Translations under genes and position numbers: made by a program
NCBI GenBank assembly: GCA_963931865.1
Contig: OZ007506.1
Coordinates: 3,530,926 to 3,594,925, forward strand
Reading direction: 5' to 3'
DNA from: Axinella damicornis
Taxonomy: Eukaryota; Porifera; Demospongiae; Axinellida; Axinellidae
DNA: 64,000 bases
Shown: piece by piece, positions 46,190 through 58,700 of the stretch
Layout: every line of letters begins with the position of its first letter
How positions within the stretch are numbered: position 1 is the first letter of the stretch
Notes under the pieces: model-generated
The model's input: only the letters and a program-made list of their open reading frames with translations
The model's database searches: none
What the model was told of the DNA's origin: nothing

Positions 46190-49100
46190 CTATAGAACAG
46201 AAACTTGTTTGCCTATGCACTCTTCAGAGAACTGCAAAGTCAACAGTCACTCATAAGCTCATTGTCGAGGATAGTGAGCTAACTACACCATGAGTTCAGC
46301 GAATGTGCACTGCACTACGGACTTCAATGAAATCTTCAAACGTACACTTTGTTCCATCTCAGCTTTCGTCTACACTTTATCATGAACATTGCAAGACCAA
46401 TTTTCAACTATGCTTCGATAAACAGCAGTCTGCGAGTTTCAAACAACTGAGATGGTAAACTCCCCATTCACGCATACTTATGTTCACCCTTTAAACGTAC
46501 CAGGGTTTGGTCAGAAGCAGTTCGAGTAACCAGTGACCAATACCCACAGTAGAATCTGAAGAATGTGGAGCATCCAGTAGCCCTGAACGATCTACGATTA
46601 ACCTGTACACAATCAGTAATAATCCATGTAGCTCATTCTGGTTGTGTGGGTTTATCCTCTTCACAATTGCTTCGATCAACAGCGGAACATTCTGAGCAGA
46701 AACTGTAGACACAGTGGCATGTGCGATCAGAACTCTCGTCTTCCACACAGGACAGGATATGCATCTAGAAGATTGCAGAGAAATGCAGCAATGCCATACA
46801 TGTCAAGCAAACCATGATCAACCAAATGTATGAATAGAATTCATACCTCACGCATCATTTTGTTGCCTGGTTACCAGACAGTTGCCATCAATAAGTAAGA
46901 TCACATGCAAATTAAAAATGGGTGGAGCCAAGATTGCACAATTATGTCACACAATCTCGAGACTGTGCACTACTGAGATCGGCACGCAACATCCGAAATC
47001 TGAGAGTGCATGGATAAATTACATTGTTTCATAGTTGCTATTAGCATGATAAGAAATAATTACCTCATGAGATGAGGAAGAAATAGCTTCAATGAAACTG
47101 GTGAATTTTCCTCGTCGAGTGCAGATGGATACAAATGGGAGAGCAGCAGTAGCACTGGAAACAGGGAGGGGTGAAGAATGCTGCTACGGTGGAAGAGAAC
47201 GTACAACCTTGTAACAAGCAGACACGCATAATTAATGTTCAAGGCAAATAACTTATTGCACAATTTAAACCTTCCCACTATAACAGTGCTCAGATGTACG
47301 TATGTAATATGGTATGCATCTTTAAAATTGATGCCGAGATTCGGAATCTTATCCATCGTGGGTCCGAGTCTCTGTTACAATAGTGTCTCTGGAAGACCTG
47401 AATGAAGCTCCGAATGATTCGCAAGTGAAGATGCTTTTTTGGAGACCTAGGTACGTACAAACCCAGTGCTCTTCAGAAGAAGCCTTCCATGTCTTCAGAA
47501 GAAACGTTCCGACTCTCATAAGAAGCCTTCCAGTTTTCGGTCGAAGCTTTCCAGTTTGTGGAGAAGCAGTGCCACAAACCAATGCGTTCCGAATCTCAGC
47601 ATCAATTTACCGTATGTCCAGTTTTATTGCCAGTAAGGATTAACGGTGACTGTTGTTACTACGTACTCCCTTCACATCATTTGATAACTAGTCCATGATC
47701 AGATGCCGCGGCTGCTCACCATAAGATTTTGTGTGGCTCATACGTACATGAGGGAGGCACACTTCAAGGGCAGCATTATTATATTATTATGGTATACGGT
47801 GTGTTAGTATACCATAGTGTCACAAAAGAATGCCCATGGACGGTACACTTTACTACGCATACATCTTCACCAAAGAGGGGGTAGCCGCTACTTTACAACT
47901 GACCAAATTGTCAGCAGTCGGAACCGGGCTTCCATCGTTGCCAGGCATACTGACCTTCCGTCCTGTCTCTCCATCACTTCACCTGCACTCTTCAACTGCT
48001 CCAACAGGAATCCATGAAGTGAAGGGAACCGTGTGAAAAAGTCCTTTGCAGTCATCTTGTTCTCCATGGAATGCTGATCGGCTACCCTCTTAGCACCAAA
48101 GATTCGGGCCACTAAGGCACTGAACAGTAATGTAGAGGAGTTACGGACCTGTTGAACAAACCAGAGAAAGGGAAATTTTATTGCACCATAGGGTGCCTAA
48201 CATCAGTCACCGGTTATGGTGCACGACTGCTGTCCTTGCTACAAGTACTGACCTTTAATTCTGCTCTCCTGCTCACTCTGTTATGTGATATGCCCAAACT
48301 AGTCTGATGATTTTCAGGTAGCTAGCCTTGACAAAGCACATGCCACAAATAGAAGATGATTGGAACTGCATAACACTTCCCACAATAAGCGAAGCAGACT
48401 TCCTAAGGTCACTTTCCTGTACAATAATCGTGCAGACCAGTAATAAAGTGGCCAGCAGGTGGTTCGACTTTACAAACCAGTTACTAATGACTCAGAATGG
48501 ATAGTACAATACCTGTTATTCAGACAGGAAGGCTACGATGCAAGGACTACCCTGTTGTACATGTACATACACAGTTAAGGCCATAATACGTACAGTGACA
48601 CTCACAATCTGCGTATTGCATTAGGTACAATTGTGATACCAAACAGATAGATATAGCTTACAGGCCAAAGTGTAGAAGAGAAACCCTCAACAGCAATCAT
48701 TACACCTTCCGCTACAAAGGGAACAATGGAATCTCCAAGCCTTGTATCTCTGTACAGAGACCTCAAAATATTCAGGCCATGTACAACTTCTGGTAGAGGT
48801 TGTTGTGTGTCAGCAGTGGTTGTCCTATAGGAATTGAGATTCAAATTAGTCACAACAATGCACAGACATACGGTACACGCATTTCAAGTTGATGTCGAGA
48901 TTTGGAATGCTTTTCAACATGTTTGTGGCACAGCCACAACCTTTGGGTATGGGTACACAAACTTTGTTGCAGGTTTGCAGACAAAGTAGCATACAATGAA
49001 CATGCTGTTGTGTGTAAGAGTTTGCGCCAAGGGATGCCAGTCATACTGGCAACTCACTTTGTTACTTCAGTGTCTGAAGAATTGTCCACCTGTAGAGGTG

Positions 49101-52100
49101 TGTTACCACTCCTTGCAATCTTGAGCAGGGTCGTCATGGTGGTTTTCAGACAGCACCGACCACTGTGAGGAGGTTCAGCAGCCAGTATTGCCTGGGGAAA
49201 ATATAAGTGCTAATTAGTAACCACACAGGAAGATTTGCATACCAAGCAATATCATATTACACTACCTGCATGTAGAACGGTAGACCTGCACTCCTCCTCG
49301 TGAAGCTGAGTAATCGGGTGAGGGAGGTCGACTGCAGTGAGTCCAACAGTTCCTGAACCCATACAGACGGCTTCCGATGAAGTTCACCACACGAACTCGT
49401 CCACAAACAATGGCAGAGTTTTGAGAAACCAGTATATGCCATCTCGAAAGCTCCACGATGGCGAGCCTCAGTCAGCTGGTTTATGAAGATGTCAGCAAAT
49501 ACATCAAGCTGCAGAGAAGCAAATGTGTAGGGATTATACTTTGGGTTATGGCAAAGCCTCCATATACTAACCCAAAGAAGTCTATAACAACACACTGTAC
49601 AGGGATGCTAAAGCCTTCACAAAATTCAACTGGAAAGAATAGCACCACATGCAGACACAAGTGTTTCACACAGACAGTACAAAAATGGTGTACACACTGA
49701 CCACTCTGCATGGCTAGCATACTTGGTCATAAGAGATCACTGAGACATTAAGTCTTGAGTTTTATGGCTGATTCGGTACAACCCATCAATTGAACCATCG
49801 TTCTTAAGTATAGAGTTACTTTCTGGTTAGCAACACTTTTCTCTTCTGTACTTAAGAACTTTGAAGCATGTATGCCAAGACAAAAATATTTAACAAAAGT
49901 ATTAGTTCCGAGGGCATACTTGTTCAAGTGTGAGAACTCCAGTCTCCCCGTGATCGTCCTGTACTGGTACACGTTCCACCATGTAGCCCAGAATAAGTGA
50001 AATCTCCTTCATTGAATGCCAACAACACAACAAGAGGGACTGTGCATTTCCAGTGGTTGGCACGGTCCCATCAAGCAGCTGTGGTTGGAAAAATTGTTTT
50101 ACAGTTATAAACCATCCAATTGGAAGTATACTACACTGTTATCTGTACGAGCGCTGCATCCCATGTGCCTACTACCTACCTCAGGTCATGATTTAGTCTC
50201 AGACTCCCTATATCCAAAGGGAGAGGGGGAGTCTGGGAGAATTCAATTTGAAGTCAGTCGAATTTCAGAGGCACGAATCGACAGCTGCATTGTACCTATT
50301 TCACATATGGAGAAGTGGAGCAATTGAGAATTGTACGAGTACCAATCGATTCGACTTTCAGGAAGCTTGGGTACAGCACAGACCAGCAAGAAGCTGCGAA
50401 AGAATTCGCCAAAGGCCAATACGTTTTGTATCCATCCTCACTGGCAGTGGAAAGTCTCTTACAATGCTGCGGCTGTCTGCCACTAGTATTCGATTCCCTG
50501 TGTGGTGAGACCTCTCGTAAGTCTATCATGCTCTGTGCCATTAATATTCAACTTCCGGCTCACTATATCTACTTGTCATGAATGTAACTAGCCTCGTTCC
50601 CAGGCCCGAGATGGGGCATGGGAACGAGGCTAGAATGTGTACCCAGATGTACCAGGCATATTCCCTCTACTCAACATCTGGAGGTATATATAGGATGGCA
50701 CAGTAATGTGCATGGCTAGGTGAAGGAGCATGTATAATACCTAATCATACTTCAATCCGAAGTGTGTGATTATTTACCACCATGAATTTCAATACGGACA
50801 CTGACCTTGGAACGTCCATACACGTCAAGGTTTTTGGCTTCAGGTAGGAAGCCCTCTGGGCTGCTGTTACACACCACAGGAGACACAAGCTTCACCACTC
50901 TGCTGCACAGGATGACAACTTCCGATACAGAACTCCTGAACTGACCAATGACATTGGAGATAGGAGAGCTACAGGGAACAAATAAGATGGGTTTTTCCTG
51001 AGCTTCATTCCTAGTCCTGTGCATGAGGGTGTGTGGTCACAGGTAGTTCCACCTCCCCTGTCCCACCCTTTGTGCTCACACAGATCGATATGCATGATGC
51101 TGAAACTCTCAGACAGGTTTAACTTTGCAGTCACAAAGGTTAATCAGCTACCATGTCCTCTGCATGATTCTGAGCTGTTATAGCTATACCAAGAAACTCA
51201 TTGTCTTTTTGAAGCACTGACATCTACGTAGAGCATAGAGGACATTTTCGTTTCACTATACTGTGTGTGGCTTCCTTATTTCCACCAACATGTTTAGTGG
51301 CTGCATTGACGCACTATGACGTCACAAAACCACGTGACTGAGTACTTCCACATGGCAAAAGAACATGCCATTGGAGTTCATGGCAGCTGAACAGAAACTA
51401 CTAGCTCACTTGTACTCGAGGTTGCATAGTTGCTTGATATAATCGGCATGGTAATTGCATACAGCGACAGTTGACACAGTAGTACTTCGTAAGTTTCAAA
51501 CTGCTTGTGTTCAAAGATCACGGTAGAAATTTTCTTGCCATGCAGTCTTATGAAAGGAACGGAATATAATGGAGGGAGTTTCAAATGTTTTACGGCTGGT
51601 GACATCAAAAACACAGCTGTTCTATATACCTGAAACTGATTGCACTCCAAATGTCTCTTAGATCTATGTGGCACATGGTATAGGTTTAATTCAAACTACT
51701 GCTCACAGGGTAATGGCCTCTTCAAGTGCCACTCGAATACATTGGATTACTCCATACATTGGAGCCACCATGGAGGCCTGAAGTAGGTCACGATCAGCTA
51801 TCTGGATGTGCTGAAGTAAAACACCACTTAGAATGTGAATGGCGGACCACTGGGGGTATTCCGAAGGAGACCCGGTATCAGAATCAGCTTCAGCAATCTC
51901 TTCACCTATATGAATGCAAATCTATATGACATATTAGGAGACCAACAACCATTTTTGACACTTAGTGTATCTGTCAGCTTGAGAAGTGGCCAGGGCAACT
52001 TTCACAATCCTAGCATGCAGTGATATTCGGCATTTCCACTTGGATGATTATCTTGTTTCCCATAGTTAGCATGAATTTAGGCAATACATTCATCAACATC

Positions 52101-52620
52101 CACTTGAGTGTGGTCTGCAAAGTCTATCTGTACGCTGGCAGCCACAGACACACAGCAGTCATCTGGGTCTCTTCGATCCATGTGCTGAATGTAGCCAGGA
52201 TCTGTAGCCTAACAATACTCAGGACACCATTGCGGGACTGAGTATACACTAGAGTCTCACGACACCATATGAAGGTATTGGGCAGGAAGGACACCCTTGC
52301 ACTGCATGTACATCAGTGGCGAACTTGGGAGAACTTAAATCCATTACATAATCAATCCATATAAAGTACCTCTATATGCTTCCTTCCTGATAGTTGACAG
52401 GTGACCATTGAACTCCAAACACACTTTCCTCAAAAACAGCTTTAAGAAGAAGGCAGCAGATGCGCTATTCAGAGCTTTTGGACTCTCAATTAGACGAAAG
52501 AACATTGCAGCAAGGTGTTTCAGGAACAGCTGGTCCTGCAGTGTAAAACAGGTAATCCTACATTATGTGTATTACACGGTTGTTGTGATCAGCAGATCAG
52601 GGTTTTATTTTGAATCATTC

Positions 52621-52656
<36 letters not shown>

Positions 52657-52700
52657 TTGAAAATTACCCAAGAAGTATTACATATGCAAGGCAACTCATG

Positions 52701-52731
<31 letters not shown>

Positions 52732-55700
52732 TTGCTATGCTTTGTCCCCCCTTGAACGATTCTCTAAATTAAACACTGCAGATCAACAGACTTGCTGCCA
52801 ATTCAGTCTGTGACTACTTGTTTGAATACTGGTGGTGTTGTTACCTTACCATCAAACCCAGTTTCTCGGCTGAAATTTTCTGTAGCAGGTCAAAATACAA
52901 CACACGGTTCGCATCGTAGGAGTCCCTCAGGCCCTGCAGCAGTGACTTGGCTTGAGTCTCAGACAGTGCAGTCCCAAAGTCGAACATGGGAAGAACAGTC
53001 GTTTCAGTGAGATGGAATTCAAAAATGGTACACATAAGCTGTAGAACCAAGAGTGCAAAGTTCCTCCTCTGGAAGGAGGACAGTGGGTGCAGCACTTCAA
53101 ACTGTTGGTTTAGCAACAGCTGGAGAAACTCCTGGAAAATCAAAATTTAAGAGTTTGAACTAGTTTCATACGCACGTAGCATAAAGACAAAATGTATTCA
53201 AGGTCGAGAACATGATGGTTACCTGCATAGACAAAATGTATGTCTTGGGAGTTTCAAAATGCCCTTTCTGACGCTGTTTAGCAACCGCATAAGAGCTGTC
53301 ACGGATTCTGATCAGAAGCTGCCAAAAACAAAGATTCAACATATTAACACCTGGTAGCTACGTTGCTACCATCAACCAATTCAACGCCCATTTGCACTTA
53401 ACCGACCTTCTTTAGAGAATTGATAGCAGCATATCTGAAGCCTGGTGATTGGCTGTTGGCATTCAACTCGATGAACTGGAGAACCAGGTGCAGACAGGAG
53501 GAGTCAAGCGGTTCAGTTGTACGGTGACTTTCACACACCAAGCCTAGTGCTGATAGCCGGATCTAGAGCACACAAACAAGTTAAATGTCAGCTTGCAGTT
53601 CAAGTTTACACACATGTGCACGTACACTATACCATGTACCATTCCATTTTTATACCAAGAGTGCCTATCATGATGTATGCAGGAAGTAGGTAGCTTCTAG
53701 CCTCGTTCCCAGGCCTACCCCGTTTTTTCTGTTCTTCGGTTTCCGTTGACAATAATACACGGATGCGGAAGGGTGGCGAAAAACAGGGAAGGCCTGGTAT
53801 CATTCATCACGTGCTTTATGTCAAGTGGACGTGGGGGGGGGTGGTGGCCCAACCGCAAATAAGTTTAGTTTAAAAACCGCCAACGAAGTTGTGTAGATCG
53901 TCTGAGGGTCTCCACTAGCTGCGGAGCGTTCGAACCGAGCTGACTGGATGATGAACAGCCTTCAGGACCTGCTGAAACGACTACGGGCCCCGCCCCCCCT
54001 ACGTCCACCCTTGTGTCCACCTGACGTCACTTACGTGATGAATGATACCAGGCCTTCCACGTTTTTCCCCGCCCTTCCGCATCCGTGTATTATGGAAACC
54101 GAAGAACTGAACAAACAGGGTAGGCCTGGGAACGAGGCTAGGTAGCTTCTACGTACTGGTTGCTGTCAATGCTGGAAGTTCGATCAATGACCAATAACCA
54201 CTTTGATATGGAGAAAACAGCTGCACATGATTAGTAAGGGTTCTATATATATATACGTAGGCAGGAGGTAGTAGGCACACTAACATAACAGAAGTCCTAC
54301 ATGCTCGGCTGAAGTGATCCTTAGAAGTATATAGCATGTGCAACCACCTAGTAGTTATTGTCACTTCCATGTGAATTCCTGAGTGTAAAAGTTCAAGATA
54401 AAATATGGCTTAATTACCTGCTCATCTGCACAATGCATTGCAGAACTCAAAGTGTCAGACAACGAGACGTTGGTGCTGAACTGCTTGCATTCAGTTTTTG
54501 CACATCTCAAACATGCTAGCTGGGCGATGAGTTTGCTCTCAGCAGACACTGCAACAAAAAAATGCATTGCATACCTCATTTCAACATTCCCGGTTATAAT
54601 ACAATCACCACAAGTAATCAAAACAGTTACGAACATTGGCATAATACGATAATTGATTCACAGGCCTTGGCATGTTAGAAGAGGAAATTTGGGTACTCTG
54701 AAGTCATTCCCGAGTGTTATTCTAACCTAACATGAAACATACCCATATATGTACTGACCTGAAACCATTCTGTCAGAACAAAGGTGCTGGTTGATATACT
54801 GCATGCACTCAGTGTCGCAGTGAAACAGGGATGGTATGCAGTGCTACAATAGCAGACACGAGAAGCAATGAGCATTTAAGTACCCATAGTAAAGTATCAC
54901 ACTATACTGCACACATCTTTAAAATTGGTGCTGAGATTTGGAAGTTTTTTCCGACATGCACTTGGGGTGCAGCTTTGCCGCAAACTGGAGACTTCTTCTG
55001 AAAACCGGAAGGATTCCTGCAAGAATCAGAATTTTCTTCCGAAGAAGAGGAAGGGTTCTTCTGAAAGAGCACTAGCTGGCTTAGTACATACCTAGGTTTT
55101 CAAAAGAACAGCACAACTTCGCTTACCGTATCTTCCGGAGCTGAGTTTAGGTTTTCCAAACTACGTTTAGATATTCTGGAGATGGGCTTGTAACAGACAC
55201 TCGGACCAACGTCAAAAGGTTTCCGAATCTCGTATCAATTTTAAAAATGTGTATACTGTAGTAGAAATGGTTCCTAGAAACAAACACTGCATGCAAGTTA
55301 GTCAGGAGGTTCCCAACTGACTAGGAAGTACAAGAAACATATGTGGGCCTAACATGATAAACCAACCTGAACCATGTGCTGCCTTGCTAGTGGTGGAGCT
55401 TCACACATTCTTCTGATTATAATATCCACCCAGGTCTGTAACAAATACAGCAATAAGAGATCACTTCATCATAATAAACATACCTGAAACATGGTGCATT
55501 GGTCCAATGATATTAGTAACTAACATCAATACCAGACTCTGCCGAGACTAGTAACATGACTAGATCTACTTCTAGAAACAGCATTATGAAATAAAGATGA
55601 TGCAAAACATGCAGAGATATACTGCTGAGGATGACTTTGCTTGCCTTTACAGAAAGCAAGGCAGACATGCATGATGATCATGAGTGCAACTGTCCTTTAG

Positions 55701-58700
55701 ACAAGCATTCACTTGCTCATTCACCTGACACTTAAGTAAGTTACACTGCAAATCCAGGGATGTGCGTGGAGGCTGAAACGGCAACATATTGTGCCATAAG
55801 GTTGATTTCGCAAAATGGCTCAAACTTACTTTGTACCATGTGTCTTTGCTCACACAAAGCTTCCAATGTAAGCCTGTTAGCAAGCTCCACAAATCACCAG
55901 CCTGAACAGACAACAGCAAAGGATGTTAGCAAACTTACGTATAATGTCCCAATGTATGTATGTAATACAAGTGCCTTGATCTTGGTACTATAACTGAGCC
56001 TTGTTCCCAGACTCTCCTTCTAACAGGTGTTACGCAGAAGGCAGTACCACAGATAACTGCATGTATGGGACACTTCAAGCTTACCGGGTACCCTACACTG
56101 CAGGTACGTTCATTGTTGTGACGCTTACGATGTACGTAGATGGAAGTTTGTTGTGGAGGCAGTGAAATTGGATGATGGAGTTTCTGAAAGACAGGTTGCT
56201 TTCTGTATGGATTATGAGGACTCTGAATCCTCCCTGGTTACTATATAGTTCTTCATGTGTCTCTTTTAGCAGACACCTATGTACTTTTCTTTGTGGTTGT
56301 CCTATTCAGTTGTACTTACCATCGTTACTAGTCACTATTACCATATAAATAATTTTGTCGGACTGCAGCTGGTCATCTGAAGGCACCTAGCAAGTATGCT
56401 AGTTGGATGCTTTTTCATGCCGCGAAGGTCCTGTTAGCGATATCAAAGCCCTGCAGCTATGTTTGCTATTACAAACAATCAAAAACTTGCAGTGGGAGAG
56501 GCCTGGGAATGAGGCTAGGTGACTGATCATGAACAGGTGTTGCATGATTTTCAGACAGTCTTAGTGTTCAATTAAAGCATATGGCCAAGTGAGCACAGTC
56601 CACACTTTACCAGCATTTCCGCATGACGTAGTTCATGCACAATCAGTGCATCCAGTCAACTCACATGGCATGCAAGTGCTTGATGACCCATCACAGCCAA
56701 AATCTCCTCTGGCAGCCCTGCGCGAGCTTGGAGAATCCGGTCCACCTTTACATACTGTGAGAGCGAGGAGAGCAGAATGAACTTTCCTCGAGTGGGTGTT
56801 TCGAGTGCCAGAAGAGTCTCCACCAATGAGAACAAGAAGTCCTCAGAACCTAAGAGTGATTGAAATCCAAGCTGATTCAGCATGTACGTATGATTTGGTA
56901 CGTAAAGACTTTGTCTACCTTCAGGCTGCAACTGTCGGCAAGTTTCAGTGATATTCTTGAACATGTCTTTACACTGGTAACGAATTCCCTATAGGCAATG
57001 TGGAACAAAATATTAGCAGCTAACACCTTCATTTCAATCATTCACAACCAGGTCTATACAGTAGCCTCTAAGGAAATACCTCCATGCACTGTCAACATGT
57101 AGTAATAAACTTTAATAGCACAGCTTGGCTGCTGGCATGAATGTAGCAAGAAAGGAGCATTGAATGTCCACTATATACTGGGAACCAGCGATTTGCTCAG
57201 GTTCATCCCAACTAGCAGTTCTCTATTTGGAAGGAGCCATTTTGCATCCTTACATCAACCGGATCCTCCCACAGTGACCACACATACTGCAGCAGAGACT
57301 TCATTATCCCACCGGAGGGGAGCAGGGATTGGTACAGTGAAGAGGTAGGTGACACGTCCTTCACACAATCCCTAGCGATGAAGCACAATCACATCCAATG
57401 ATCCCAATATATATGTCACATAGATATTATAGGGTGTAGAGTACCTGGCGACATTTGTCCATAATGACAACGTACAGGAAGCAATGTAACGATGACTAGT
57501 TTCAGTGAAGCTGAGTGAGAAGAAAATAGAGTTAAAACTCGGCATACTGAGACACTGCATCATACTACATTGTCATCTAACATGAGGTTTCTTGTGCATT
57601 TGTGTGGTTTAGCAATTTTAGTAGTGATGACAAAGAAGAGGCTGGAACAACAGTAATTAAGTGCCCCACAGAACTTCTGAGATACGTACTGGAGCAGATT
57701 CAGAATAACAAATGACATGTCCAGAGTAGGACAAGTGTATGTACACTAAGCAGTAGGCAGCAATAACCTGTTGAAGAGCTGGCACAATATGGGAAAGAGG
57801 GCCACCAGCAGGGGCTGGCCATCAAACGAAACCACCATTAATTTCAATGTGGGCAACTTTGCTAGAAGTGCGTAAGTTACTGCAAGACGTCCAAAGTGTC
57901 CCAGAGATGAGCCTGCAAGTGACAAATAATATAATTATATAGGTATATTTTATAGCATTACTGCATTTGTTTAGTGTTCTACTATTAGTACACTGACCAC
58001 AGAACCGCTTTCCATCGATTTTGCATACTTTTATCTGAAACGTGATATTGTTTGGTTGGCACAATCTTCACCATCACATGTCCAGCCTCCCTACTAGCTC
58101 ACTGTTGATGCTTGCATGCAGTGAGAGCATCCTGCAGTGAAAAGCAGCTGAGGGGACAGCGAGTCAGTAGGTAGGCTAGAAAAAAGCACAACTGGCAACA
58201 GCATTGCGAGTGAGAGCACCAACAGAGCAGCAGGCTCACTCACCCCACAATGCATGCCCTACCCTCTTACCTTGCAGAGTGCGGATCCTACTTACCCATC
58301 ACTGATTCACAGGAGAAACTAGCTGTCGATATTGGACTGGACGTGCACCGTCATTGCTCCATGATCACACCATCCACACACTGTTTGAGTCCATTGTGGG
58401 ATCACTTCACTTTTGAGTATTACAATCATTATTTCCTGTGCAGACCACACCTACGTGCACTCCTCTATGCAGGAGAATCACTGACAAAGTGAAATATGAA
58501 CTTCAAATGGACTAGAACGGCCGTGCGGACGGTGTGGATACGGAGAAGTTCTGATGGTTACGGTGCCCGTCCTGTCCGTATCTTCAGACTGGTTTCTATG
58601 CAAATTCCAGCCAGTTGACTGGTTCACCTCTGGTGAGGTCGAGATGAACCAGGTCCCATCAGGCAGGGAGCAAAAGCTTTTGACAAAGAGTACTTGCTAG

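Noticed and set aside
46380..46430. Possible THADA exon encoding AVYRSIVENW
   Set aside because: It would break the phase with exon 27 and does not fit the expected order of conserved segments.
52080..52230. Possible extra THADA exon (minus) between exons 18 and 19
   Set aside because: Exons 18 and 19 join in phase without it, and no in-frame donor ends it.
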